64,000 nucleotides of DNA, taken from Cinnamomum chago (lineage: Eukaryota > Streptophyta > Magnoliopsida > Laurales > Lauraceae). The DNA lies in assembly GCA_038049695.1 (NCBI GenBank), contig CP142456.1:76283422-76347421 (forward strand). The letters run 5' to 3'. The notes beneath the pieces are model-generated. The model was not told where the DNA came from. It saw only the letters and a program-made list of their open reading frames with translations, and ran no database searches. Position numbers and translations under genes: made by a program. This document shows positions 34,201 through 46,130 of the stretch, one piece after another (the first letter of the stretch is position 1; each line of letters opens with the position of its first letter).

Positions 34201-37200
34201 CCTACCAGAAAAGGAAAAAAAAAAAAAAAAAAGAAGAGAGAAAGAAGAAGAATGAAAGAAAAAACAGAGAAAAACCATCAACACTGAAGTCAAATGTTAA
34301 AAACATTATAACCAATAAAAGATGATGTATCATTGACATTGTACTATCATGCACGCATTAAATTGTAATACAAGAATATTTTATTGATATCATAATTAAA
34401 AAGTTTTTTACATAATTTCAAATTAAAAAATATAGGATACTAAGAGTCCTAGGGTTTTAACTTATGAATTATGGTTTTAGCACATTTCGAAGCATTGCTT
34501 GCAACTATATATCATTTTTTTTTTTTTTGTTTGACTAATAACTCATAAAAGTCTTGTCCAAACTATATGTTGGATCAACTACATGAATTATGTTTCGCCA
34601 TTATGGTCTATCTTGGGCAAAATCCTCAAACAAACTGCACTTCTTCAGATTTATCCTTATGTTTGAATGATAACTATATATCAAATATACTTCATTTAAG
34701 AAAAAAAAAAAAAAACAGTTTCCGCATTTAGATTTTAGAAAGAACATTTTGATCATTTCACTAAATCCACGAAAAGTTTCTTCATGCTATTGGGATTAAA
34801 AATCATGACATCCAAAAAAAAACTCTAGCACTTTTTAAAAAAAGGAAGATCATACCTGTATAACATTGATTGCTTGCTTGATTGCCCATCCAAATAGTGA
34901 AAGAACAGCTGGAAGAGAAAGAAGTGAACCCTGTTTTACTGCATTAACAAGAACCTGCCATGGAAAACCAAAAATTGAGATTCTGCTGGAAAAGACTTTC
35001 ACCATAGACACATGAACAAATATGGAATGTAACAAAAAAAAAGGCTTACATTAATTACACTTTCTGGTTCATTCCCAGCAAGTAGGAAAAGGATGATATA
35101 TAGAACCTGAAAAAAAAAATCACACAAGGTTCACAAAAGTAGTTGATGAGAGAAGTAAATTGAAAGGATCATATTCAAAGAATTGCTTGCCTCAGATGCC
35201 ACACAGCAATAACACATGAAAAGCCGATTTCCATAATATGCCTTTAAAAGCCAGTTAGTGCTGTCTTTTACGTCCTTGTGACTAGCCTTACCTGCAAGGA
35301 ATGTACTGCAGCAACAGAGTAGAGAAATAGTATTTTACAGAGTCATGTAAGTAAACCTAATATAACAAAAAAAGAGTGAGTGCATTTGCAGAATTCATTC
35401 TTCATTTGAAATGTAAGTGGTTAGTTATGGGCCACTAATACCGTTACAATTTGGATGGGGCAAGACAAGATTTTCAATTGTATATACTAACCTTTGTTTT
35501 AGTGCATGGTAGAACGTTCTTGGTTTTTACAAAGATTTTCTAGGTTTGTTATCCTAAAGTGACAAATCTTGCTCTTTAAAATAGAACCTTTTGAGGAATT
35601 TTAGAATTTTCGGTTTTCCTTGGGATATATTTGGGAAAACTTTGTAGCAAACAAACACATTTTAATAACTGAGATAGGCATGGTATCTTGATTCTTGACA
35701 ATCTATTGCAACAATAAATATTCTCTACACTCCCAATTTCTTGAACATAAAACGACAATATGCTAAACCTTAAAACATCATTAATATAAGGAACTATCAC
35801 CATTTTTTTCTTTCTTCTTTTCTCTTGAATGGTAGGAACTATGACCAGTTTTATCTTATTCCTCTTAATCAATCATACAATATACGGTAATTGAAAACCT
35901 TATACAAGGATAGCTAAAAAAGTGGGCAGGAAGGAGTCATAGGCATAGATGAAAATATCGGCCGGAGCGTGGCGGTTATCGCTCGTCGCGCCCATAGCGG
36001 CCGCTACATCCACTACAGGGCCGCTACAAGGTGAGAAAATTTCCTGCTTTCCAATTTTTTTTAAAATGCATAATAAGACTCATTTCTTTTATTCTTCTCT
36101 CCAAATAACATTTTTACACAACTTTTCTACCCTTTTATGTTTAAAAGAACACCGATCTTGCCGAATTACAGTCGATACAGAGAGTTTTTCTTAAGGATTA
36201 TTCTCTAAGTACATCCTATTAGACACCCCCTTTGGTAGATGTATTTTTTTCTCTAGGTACTCTTAAGTCTTGACTTCATGACATAGTTTTTTTTCTTTTA
36301 TGAGCCTTTCATTAGTTTCTAAGTTAGCATAACTAAGCAACATAAACACATGTGAAAAAAAAATGATCATTACTATTATTTTCTATTAATATTGTACAAC
36401 GATACAAGACCTCATACAATGAAGGGACCGCTATGCCCTCTTATCTTAGTTAATTTTGCAAAAAAAAATCATTTACTCTCATTTTCCAATATTCTAGATT
36501 TTCTACATTTTTTTTTTTTTTTGATGAATTTTCCAAATCACACTGCTACGCCGCTACGTAGCGCCGCATTTTAGCAGCGGGCGTAGCTATTTTCATTCTT
36601 GGTCACAGGGCACCATACAACTTCCCATGCTTTTTGAATCCCAATAAAAAAAATTCCGTGGGCCATACTTTTCTCATTTAACAATTTCAAGATCCAGTGA
36701 AGGTGTTCATATGGACTTTCCGGGAGGCCCAAAATAGAAAAAGAGGTCAAGGCTACCAGTAGATAAACAATACCTGTACATTTGTAGCCAGTGGCTAGCA
36801 ATATCCAATGCGAGCAAAGACAAGAAAATCATTGTAGGTCTGAGAAGTGGATCATACAAAAATTGTCAACATATCAATTGCAAAATAAATTCACCACAAA
36901 TGATATGAACATCAGCACTCAGCACAACATTTACCTGTAAAACTGAGAGAGGATTACCAGCAGACAAGCTGTGCTAACCCTGTGTAATGCAGTGTGTATC
37001 CATATTGAGTTAGTAAGAAGGGTACATCCCATGCGCAAAACAAAAGTAAAATTCTTGAAGAGGAAGAAATGGGGTTGGGGAAGGGTGGAATCTAAAAAGA
37101 AAACTGAAGTTTGTGTGCATTTATGTAAAACCATTCCCAGATATTTGGATGGAAGGCAACCTGTCCGTCACCATGTCCAAAACAGCTCCGAAAGTTGATA

Positions 37201-40200
37201 CTGGATCAGTGAGACAGACGAGTCAAATGCTATAGGTAAGGTGTTTCAATTAAAATAACAATTTGTATCAATCAAGTTCACAAATAAGTGTCTCATAGAA
37301 ATGAAACATTCCATTTTTGCAAGAGAGAAATACAATTTGAGCTGTGAGTTATGGCATCCTCTTTTTGCAAACTTATAAATGCCCAAAATCAAAGGATAAA
37401 GTAAGACTGACAGCAATACATGGACGCAAAGTTGATTTTAGATTAAATGAAAAAACCTCGCTTCCCATCTCTCACATTGGTAAATGACTTCTTAACCTAA
37501 CGTCATGGGTTAATCCACTAAAAGATCTCTCTTCAGGGATTGACTACATAAACAAAGGATAAAGTAAGAATGACATCAATCCAATGTTAAGTAGATTGGT
37601 TTTCGACTTCCTAACAGCTTAAGCTTTTGGGACGTATTGGCTAGTGGGACTTAACATGGTATCAGAGCTAATGATAGGACACGAGTTTCGCGTGAGTAGG
37701 CATGCGTGGGTTGCAAATTTGAACGGCGTCTCATTCAAGGGGGGGTGTTAAGTAGATTGGCTTTCCGCTTCCTAATAGCTTAATCTTTGGGATGTATTGG
37801 CTAGTTGGACTGTAACAATCCATAGAGGCAAAGTTGGTTTAGATTAATTGTGACAACCTCACTTCCCATTTCTCACATTGGTAAATAACTTCTTAACCTA
37901 ACATAATGAGTTAATCCATTGAGAGAGATCTCCTCCGGAATTGACTACGTCAAAATAATCCGATTCTCTTTGAACTGATTGCTTGTGTTCCTTGTGCAAA
38001 ACAGCAGAGGTGACAGAATATTGAAGTCATCTAGAAATTATCCATTTTGATACAAAGCTTTCTATTCTAAGGTTATTTACTTATTTTAGACAAGTAGAAA
38101 ATACACATTAGAGGGGATGGACTCTCATATTCACAGTATAAAGTGGAAAGGAAATTGAATAAAGTATTCAATGGGGAAGGTGCCAGTATCCTATTGTTTA
38201 TGTTCTATAGTAAGTTTCTAGAATTTGATGTCAAATGGGGGTCGACATAGAAGCTACCATGTTCTTATTCTCATTTTTGTCGCATTTTTATATAATCATT
38301 AAAAGTTGAGAAAGTTTCAAAATAAGAAGTCACATCTGTCGCACATAATGTAGTAATTATGAAAAACCCTTCTCTCAGAATCTTAGTCAAATTAAGAAAA
38401 CAGGGAAGCACAGGTCTACCTATGCAATACTGACCTTTTTTTTATATTCTATTTAATATTTCTACTACATTTTATTGCAAGTTTCAAACTCCAAGTAAGC
38501 AAACACCACCAATTCATGGCCCATAAGTAGTAGTTATAATGAACATCAAATCGGAGTCAAGTTAATCAAACAGATTACTTGTATAAGGACAGCTCTACCC
38601 GCGCAATACGCTTTCTATATTCTATATTCTGTCTCCACTAAATTTGTTTCTAGCTAGCCCAATCTCCTAGATAAGCAAACACCATGTCTTCATGGTCATG
38701 GATTTTGCCACAGGAGACAAGGATTTGGTGTTTCACCCATACACACAAAGCATAATAGGCCAAGTAGGGTGAAGCATAAAGCTCAAAAATATTTGGTGCA
38801 TATAACCAGTGGTAACTGCTGATAGAGTATGTATTCCTTTTCATTTTGAAATCTCTAGTTATCTTCGTTTAGACTATTCCTTTGCCCTGTGTGTAAATTG
38901 TGATGGGGCTCGTGATGAGTTGGAATATTCTATTTGATTTATCAATTATCACTTAAACTGGACATGAGATCAAAGAACATGAAGCAAAAACAGTCCTCCG
39001 GTTGTCAACTTCACCCTTCTCTTTCTTTGGTCTGTCTATACAGATTTGATTCACACCAGCTGCTTGCTTTTATAGATGGAGAAGAAAACTCCTTTTAGTT
39101 ATTGGTTGCACAATTGGGGGTGCAGCGTTAGGTTTTTTCCAGAATTGGGATCTACTAAAATCGCAGGCAAAAAATTCAGGAGTGGAAGACCTGAAAAAAA
39201 AAAAAAAAAAACTCTTGTTGCTTCAAATGAATTACTTCTACATTATTTAGTAATTCCCATATCCTATCTCAGTACAATCATACCATTTATGAACCATTTG
39301 ATTCTTATCAAGCAAAATAACCCACTAAGAGCCCTAAAACCCAATTTTATTGAAACCTGGGACAAGTAGCTCCTATTATTGTCCCACAAAGCTAAATTTT
39401 TGTTGCGCTTATTTATTTTTAGTCATTTGCTTCGGTTGCGCTTTTCAAGGAATGTAAGAAGGCTTATGAAAATGGATTAAAGAAGAATGGATAAAAACAG
39501 CAAAACATAAGGTTGCATTAGTTTCTAAAAGGATTGAATCAACTAACTTGATGTTGCAATCCTTAAACTTTTGATATGAGCTACCACATGTCTGAAAAAA
39601 AACAATGCAACAGAGAAAGAAAGAGAAGTGTACAGGTTAATCTACAAAACTAATGGATCTAGATGAAATTGTACCTTGATTGAACTTCCGTGCAAACCAA
39701 CCATCTAACCCATCACACACAAAGCTGAAAAACATAGATCTAATCAGTATACACTCACAACTGAAACTGAATTAAATATAAATATATATATATATGGAAG
39801 TGATGAATATTACCTAACAAAGTAAAGAACGGCAAAGAGCTTTTTGTCAGAAAAGCAAGAAGCAAATGCAACACAATTCAGGAGAACTCTTATGTATCCT
39901 GTATCCCAAAAACAAATGAATTTTCAAAAAACGAAAAAACATCAATGCATAAATAATACGCTGAACAAATATGAGGGCATAGTTAATCATAACTAACAGC
40001 AAAATCAAAATAATTTTCTTTAGGATAGAGAATTGAATGAGTTAATCTCAAGGTCCAAAACAAAACAGAAATGCTTTTGTCCACCAGCTTCAAAGCAAGA
40101 ATCTCTCAATGGAAAAGGCATTTGACCAGAAACGCTTTTAGCCAATTAAAAAGGAATTTCTACTTTCTTTGTGAACAGTAGAGGGTGATGTATATTCCGT

Positions 40201-40669
40201 CAATAAATACGATCTCACCAGAATCTTCAGAACAGTTTCTCTTTCAACACTGACAATCAATCACTAGCTACTGCAGGTGTCCTAAAATGGACGGGGCCAA
40301 GAATCATGACCTAAATGAAGCATTCATTCCATAGATGAATTTACTGAGGCATAAAATGTGAAAAGACAACGTAAAAAAGAATTTTGAACATCAGAAATTG
40401 GCGAATGTGGAGGGAAATTTGAGAAGTTTAAAGCATAAGAATCACATGCATGTATGAGTGTGTTCGCATGTCACATATCAGATCCCCACAAGTTAATTAG
40501 AGTGCCTGATTTTGTGCATAATCATATGATTTGTCACCATGTATGCTATTAGAAGAAGCAACAACGATGCTGTATTGATGTCCTCATAAAAAAAAAAAAA
40601 AGGCTTACCGATGATATTTGGAATGTAAAGATACACTGACAATGTTCTCTTAGTTGATGTCTTAGCCAT
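31269..40669 (-). CDS. PIS: Phosphatidylinositol synthase (CDP-diacylglycerol--inositol 3-phosphatidyltransferase)
   Basis: The enzyme joins CDP-diacylglycerol and myo-inositol to make phosphatidylinositol in the ER membrane. Ten coding exons: 40669-40609, 39898-39814, 39724-39675, 37200-37161, 36979-36935, 36839-36774, 35305-35191, 35106-35050, 34954-34856, 31328-31269. They total 678 bp, 225 residues plus stop, with all phases consistent. The start reads MAKTSTKRTLSVYLYIPNII and the end DVCVLYDMNRKEKP. The CDP-alcohol phosphatidyltransferase signature is complete: D56-G57, A60-R61, G70, D74, D78, with D53 just before it. Several hydrophobic membrane segments follow (for example residues 80-92, 96-110, 155-165, 181-195). 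Similarity to plant PIS is strong throughout, and length matches (Arabidopsis PIS1 is about 227). The intron after exon 7 has a GC donor (GAG|GCAAGC). The last intron is 3.5 kb and isolates 20 codons. Introns hold LINE, hAT-like and LTR-type insertions. It looks intact. Confidence 0.97.
31860..32330 (-). mobile_element. LINE ORF2 C-terminal remnant inside the last PIS intron
   Basis: On the minus strand two overlapping frames contain YYQMSFLEKL, a SGGLGIDDI segment and a WWIFENGIGL...SRTQTT stretch. These fit the order seen after the reverse transcriptase domain in plant L1-type LINEs (YYMSLFKIP..., GGLGI..., W-rich linker). The match is split between frames, so at least one frame shift is present, and no reverse transcriptase core remains. 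The copy is in the same orientation as the host gene. The assignment rests on motif order and is moderate. Confidence 0.4.
32577..33880. mobile_element. hAT-like non-autonomous element with 8-bp target duplication, in the last PIS intron
   Basis: The ends are CATAGTTGTTAAGTTCGTTT and the inverse of CATAGTTATCAAATTCGTTT, imperfect inverted repeats of about 23 bp. They are flanked by a perfect 8-bp direct repeat, GTTTTTCC (32569-32576 and 33881-33888). An 8-bp duplication and CA-starting termini suit the hAT superfamily. TTTCGG/CCGAAA words cluster just inside both ends, resembling subterminal transposase-binding repeats. No transposase is present in its 1304 bp. Confidence 0.8.
35949..36592. 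mobile_element. Possible MITE with GC-rich subterminal repeats, in a PIS intron
   Basis: Both edges read ATGAAAATA inward (left at 35949, right on the minus strand at 36592), followed by GC-rich words such as GCGGCCGCTAC and CTACGCCGCTACGTAGC, with an AT-rich centre. The composition contrasts sharply with the intron. No target duplication was found, so its limits and class are uncertain. Confidence 0.4.
37391..37955. repeat. 163-bp tandem duplication in a PIS intron, interrupted by an LTR element
   Basis: The first copy (37391-37553) begins AAAGGATAAAGTAAGACTGAC. The second begins at 37554 and resumes after the small LTR element at 37818, through TCTCACATTGGTAAAT and TTAACCTAAC to about 37955. 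The copies are clearly diverged. Copy 1 shows what the insertion site in copy 2 looked like before insertion. Confidence 0.85.
37585..37817 (+). mobile_element. Very small TRIM/SMART-type LTR retroelement (233 bp)
   Basis: Two 72-bp LTRs (37585-37656 and 37746-37817) both begin TGTTAAGTAGATTGG and end in AACA. Directly after the left LTR is TGGTATCAGAGC (37657-37668), the primer-binding site matching initiator-Met tRNA. Directly before the right LTR is a G-rich polypurine tract. ATCCA is repeated on both sides (37579-37583 and 37818-37822), with one extra A at the left junction. The element has no coding capacity and looks structurally complete. The two LTRs differ at roughly ten positions, so it is old. 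It lies in the PIS intron between coding exons 3 and 4. Confidence 0.88.
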
Positions 40670-40748
40670 TTCAAGTTGTAACACACTGTAGCAAAGTTTC
40701 TATGCACAAAACTCACTGATTTTCACAAAACTTCAACAGCTCCCTCTC
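40670..40748 (-). other. PIS: 5' UTR exon 2 of the phosphatidylinositol synthase gene
   Basis: On the minus strand a good acceptor (TTTGCAG) ends at 40749, leaving a 79-bp leader directly in front of the start codon at 40669. No other ATG lies in this leader. The stop of a short uORF begun in exon 1 falls here at 40735-40733. The exon is predicted, not demonstrated. Confidence 0.65.
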
Positions 40749-41755
40749 CTGCAAACAATTTTTAATCGTCATAACCTTCACACACATCCATTTGTAACAT
40801 GTTTTTTAACTCATTATATAGCTGACCACTCATATTCCTACAGATAACAAAATTGCCGATTCTTTGGCCAAGAATGGGATAGCAAGAGCAAACTTGACTA
40901 CAGGAAATGATTTCCCCCTTTCCCCTGTAGATGTCTTTTTACTAGGGTTTCTTCCTTCTTGCCTTGAGTGCTTCCAGCTATCTGTTCTTTTTACTTTTGT
41001 TGGGTCAATATTCTGTAATCTATGTGGATTTCAACTATACATCTCTTTTACTGTATAGTTAATATCATTCTTTTAGGGCTGTTTGTTTAATTGGTGCCGA
41101 ATTCCTAAGACTTCTAAGTTCTTAAACAATGTGCTCCATCAAAGGGAACAGAAATTAAAGGATTAGAGGTATTGCAAGCATTGAAAGATGGTGAACAGGG
41201 CAATACAATAAAGGGTTCCCTAAAAATTATAGAACCATTTCAATAGCAACACCTATCAAATTATCCCTTCACTTAAGTTTTATAAGTTGGCTTTCCAACA
41301 CAATCAGCAATTTCAAAAAATTGACCTTAAGATGGCAACATGTTAAGATATGCATACAATATGGGTTACATGACAGGTGATTTTCCTAAAGTTGATGCTG
41401 ATAGGTACCTGATGTGGTGAGCACTCATAATTTCGACTAAAAGGGACCCATTAACTAATTTACAACACACTAACAAATTTACCCTTACATGTAAGCTTTT
41501 AACACAATCACAAGCTTTTTCATCTAGAACCTAATTGGATGTAGAGAAAAGATTGAGCAAATGGAAGTGAAGAAACGCCCCCACTTCAAATTTGTACTAT
41601 GTATACAATCAGAAACAACCCCCCACTTCAAATTTATACTTCAATCTCACTTGCTATAATCTGGACTGCATTTCATATCCAACAATGTGAAGGAAAAAAA
41701 AAAATTAAGCATAGGGTCTGTAAAAATCGATCATGGCATGTTTTCTGATGCATAC

Positions 41756-41890
41756 CTGGGAGCTTTCATCGATGTTGGAGCTAAGATTCGTTGAAGCTTT
41801 TGGTCGAACAGTTGGGAGATTGACCAAAATCAGATATTTGCCTTGATCACTTCGCCTTGGGTTTATCAAAATCTTCCCTTTTGAAAGAGG
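41756..41890 (-). other. PIS: 5' UTR exon 1 of the phosphatidylinositol synthase gene
   Basis: On the minus strand a CCCAG|GTATGC donor at 41756/41755 follows a leader that begins about 30 bp downstream of a TATA box, giving an exon of about 135 bp. Splicing to 40748 would remove a 1007-bp intron. The only ATG in this exon is at 41769-41767 and opens a uORF: ATGAAAGCTCCCAG, then after splicing GAGAGGGAGCTGTTGA, nine codons plus stop. The transcription start is estimated from the TATA position. Confidence 0.6.
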
Positions 41891-41918
41891 AGTGCCGCTT
41901 TCCACTACGGACGCACCA

Positions 41919-41925
41919 ATATATA
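41919..41925 (-). promoter_or_regulatory. PIS: TATA box of the phosphatidylinositol synthase gene
   Basis: TATATAT on the minus strand lies about 30 bp upstream of the proposed start near 41890. It is preceded by AACCCTAACCC, a telobox-like word, at about 41948-41938. Teloboxes are common in promoters of plant housekeeping genes, which fits this gene. Confidence 0.6.
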
Positions 41926-41949
41926 ACTCCAGATCGGGTTAGGGTTAGA

Positions 41950-43261
41950 AGCGAAGCGTCTTGAAGGGATAATCATGATCAGGAGAGGATTAGATCGTGG
42001 GTTCAAGCACGGAATCGTTTTGATACTTTGCTTTCTGCAAGGAAAAGGGTTCAAAGATGAGATGCTATTGATTCTGCAACTCTCTCTTTTTTTTATTTTA
42101 TGTAATAAAATATTATTTTATTCCAGTGGATTGTAACACATGTTTGTGTAGGAAATTTCCATGGAAAAGGAGGCAACTTTCTGTGGAAAAGAAATAGGTT
42201 GGGTTGAACATGTGTGGATATGGGTTGAAGTGTAACCCATGTTTGACCTGTTTAAAAAATAGGTCAACCAACCTCAAGTTTGAGGAGTTGGTCTATCATT
42301 TTTTGGATCTTTGTTAGTTTTTGTGGGCCGGTTTCTCCAAATTTAAAAGAGTTAACTGTTTTGGATAATTTTGAAGTTCCTGGTCTTCTTCATTTAAGAA
42401 TTCGAAAATTTCACGAAAGAGCAAAGGAGCTGGAATTTCAGGAATTCCAAAAAGTCATATGACACCTTTTAGGTGGTTGAAAATTTAGAATTCTATTAAA
42501 AAAACATGACATTTGCAATTATAAGTCATCACATCATGTCGTAGATTTCCCACCACGCCAAATTCTTCTTGGAATTTTTAGTAGAAAAATACACTTCTTG
42601 TTAGAAATTCTAATAAAAAAATATGCCAAATTCGTACTAGAATTTATAGTAAAGAAACGGGCCTTTAGCTCGGTTGAGTTCAAGTCGTATGTAGTAAGGT
42701 TTTAATGGATCTGCATATCATCAATCAAAAGTAGGTTAGAAATAGTCTACACGAGTTTTCTCTTTTGGGCATTGGATCAAATTAGTCCTGTGTAGTTTTG
42801 TGCTAGGCATTTTTTTCTGTGTGTAATGAGATAGAAGCTTTTGGTTTTTTCAACAAGAAAAAAAAAAAAAAAAGAGACTCCGGATCCTCTATGGCAACTA
42901 TTATAAGGAAGTATTTTAAGATTGCTTGGTATATTTTGTGTACTTTTAATGTGTATTCTCTCATGTGTATTCTCTCCAATATCTCAAAGAAAATCATATG
43001 TTTTATATTACAACAACTTTAGTCATTTTCAGTAATTTGTAAAAAAATTAAAAATGGATTAGTTTAGCTTTGGATCAAAACTCAATGCCTGGTCCTTTTG
43101 CTAAAACTATTTTTACAATATTCAATTAGAAAGACAAAAGAAGGCCCGAAAATTCTGTGTTTTTCACCATCATTTGGCAAAAAAAAAAAAAAAACAACCT
43201 TTTTTTAGATGATCACAACCATTCAGTGGTCCCATCATATAATTTGACACCAGCCCACAAA
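41950..43261. other. Intergenic between the PIS promoter and the repeat array
   Basis: No gene was recognised. A candidate diverged relative of the Tourist-like MITEs lies at about 42325-42663, with a right end reading GGCCCGTTTCTTTAC on the minus strand, a left end GGGCCGGTTTCTCC and AATTCC words inside. No target duplication was found. Confidence 0.45.
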
Positions 43262-46130
43262 ATAAGGCCCTGCTTTGGTCCAATGTCTCTCATTGACCTT
43301 CCGATCAGATTTCGTTATGGGGCCCACCAGGTGCGACGCTAATCATGAGTGAGGTGGAGACTCAAAAAATCTTGATAGAACCTTCCATGTCTACAAAATT
43401 TAAACTCCAATAGATCATCATAACCCCACCCCATAATCTATGGCCCTGAAATGTAATGCGATTTCAGAATGCGTCATTATTTAAGATTTTTAATCTAACG
43501 GTGAGTAACAATTTAATAAGCAAAAGATTTTGGCTTGTGCCAACTCAATTGTAGAAAGAGGGGGAGGGGTGGGGCTAGGGATGTGAGTGTGAGGGGGGTT
43601 GGATTGGCTTTATAGGTCCCACGTGCTTAAAAAAGGGGATCCGAATGATGTCTCACATGAGAACTACAGATGGAACATTATTTTCATGTGGAGCCCATGT
43701 GATACAATGCATTTGAAAATATATATATAAGTTTTATGTATAATATACGCACACTACTAACAATAATATTTGGTAAAAGAAATCAAGCTGAGCTCAAGTT
43801 TGGCTTCTCAAGCTTTGGCTTGAGCTTGAGCCGAGCTCCTTTTACTTCATATGCCTAGGTACAAGCTTGAGTTTGAGCCTGGTCAAGCTTGGCTTGCATC
43901 CTTTCCTTCTAGTTTTGAGGTTCAATTTGGGCCAACATCTCCAATTTCTACTAATAAATGGGCAAGGTTCTGGTTGAGCTAATTCATGCTAGGTTGGCAG
44001 ATTGCATACTAAGAATGGACTCAACATCAATCCCAACTCATCTTCCAATGGTCATTCTACCCGAGTTAAAAAAAAAAAAAAACCCCCAATTTGCTTATGT
44101 ACTCATTGCTGTCAGCCCAAATCTTGAATTACAGATCAAATTTGGGTAAGGCTGGCACATCAGGCTAGGAGTCGACACCTCCTAACTAGCCTACCAAGCC
44201 ATTTTATAATACTTACAATTAGAAATCAGGTTTTTTAGAGAAAAAGAATTTAAAAAATCCTCAAAAGATTGAACTTTTTTTTAACATAGAGGGTATTTGT
44301 ATCATTTGCCAAAAAAAGGTTTGAGTAAAAGAACTCCACTTTTATAAATTAAACAAGTGAAGGGCTTAAAGATAATCCTCAAAACTATGGCGATTTTTGG
44401 AAATTAAGCCAAAAGGCGGAGAGCATAGAACAAATTTCTGTATAAAGATGTACAAGGTTCAGTTGTGGATCCATTGGACTTAAACACATTGTTAACTAGG
44501 CCTAAACAATGTACCAAGACCCACTTGACCCAGTTAAGAGTCTAGCACAAAATCCATGCCAGGTCACAGCCCTGGTTGTAACTTACAAGTCATTTTCTAA
44601 GGCTATAAAATGGGCTTAATACCGCCCCAATCAATCTGAGTCCGCATCTTCCCAAATCCAACAATGCTAAAGTCAAAATTGTTCATTGAAATGTACCAAG
44701 GTCAAGTAATGGTTAGAAGCCTCTATCAATACAAATTTAAAGCACGGATTCAATCCTTATCGAACCAAGGTCCATTTTAGGTTGAGGTTACAATGGGCCC
44801 AACACTTTGTCAGGCCATTTCCAGCTTTTCCTCCACTATGTAGGAAGCAAAACTGGTGCTTGTGGCTTAACCGCTGAGGAAAGATGCATTTGCCACTTTT
44901 CCTCTTCTGAGAGAGTAGGAAAAGTGGAGGAAAAGTGGCGCTTGTGTCTTTCCTACTGATTCATACGGCGGTAAAGAAGAATTTGCAACTGCACTACTTG
45001 CACTTTCACTCTTTGTGCAACAGAAAAACCCCCCTTTTTCTATTCACTTTTGGGCTGCCTTGAACCAGCCCTGTTTACATGTTTATACTAATTGAATTGG
45101 ATTCATAAAATTACGACAACTGTTGATGTGTAGTTTCATAGTTTTATATGTTAAAAAATAAAAACCTGTTACAAGAATTGATCTAGTAAAGGAAGGGTAG
45201 CAACTCCTCATTTGACCTCAATCCAACCCGAGGACTCCAGCTAGACCCTTTTTATTCCCGGGTGTGATTGTGTCATTCTATTGACAGTTCCAACCTAAAT
45301 AAAAAATGGGTCAGGTTCAGTTGGGCCTATACTTTTGAGCTGGCCCAACCCAAGCAACTCATTTCACTCCGCGACCGGCCGGTCTGACTCAAACACAACC
45401 TGCTAATCGAAATGGGTTTGGGTTCCTCCTAACTTCTGGCTGGGTTCCAGTAGAGCATTTATATGCTAGTGGTTATTATTTATTAATCTTTTATCATCGT
45501 ATGTTTTGGCTAGACCCGCAAGGGATCATTTGTTTGCACATATTTACACATGTAAATGACGTGGTTACATCGATCATATTTGTTTGCCCTCAATAATGCA
45601 CCGGCAAAACATGCCCGCGCTTAGCAAGGGCAATATAATTTAAAATACTAAAAAGAATTTTACGTTTAAATAATACTTAGTCTAGATTATAATGAGATGG
45701 AAAAAACTGCAATTAGAATTAAAACCCATCATAATAATTGGGAAGTATAGTTGGTTAATTTTAAAATGAGATCACTTTAATTTCTTTGAAATTAGTTGAG
45801 CGTTTTACTGCATACATTCTTTTCGAATCAGAAGAATAAATCCTTAATAAAAAGTAAAATTGATAAGAATACCACAAAATACAACATGAAAACAAATGTT
45901 TATAGACAATCTAATAATAAGAACGGCTTAGAAGAAACAAATAAACCAATGGAAACCCAACCACCAAAAAAATAAAAAATAAAAAGAAAAACCATAAATC
46001 CATGAAAACCCGTCGGCACGGAAACTAAAAAAGAATCCATCAAACTTTGAAGAAAAATAAATCATGACTACGATAAAAGGGAAAAAAGAAAATTCATTAA
46101 ACACCAAAAAATACATTAAATGTCCCATAT
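43262..46130. repeat. Array unit 1
   Basis: 2869 bp, uninterrupted. Similarity to the other units starts abruptly at about 43262; the sequence to the left is unrelated to the end of B. The A part includes repeated GAGCTTGAGCC and AAGCTTGAG words around 43790-43900. The B part carries the hairpin GCCCGCGCTTAGCAAGGGC next to CCGG at 45601, resembling a degraded Helitron 3' end on the minus strand. Confidence 0.9.

Noticed and set aside
43262-44279. Segment A as the LTR of a retrotransposon
   Set aside because: The A-B-A order invites it, but A lacks TG...CA edges, no primer-binding site follows and no polypurine tract precedes it.
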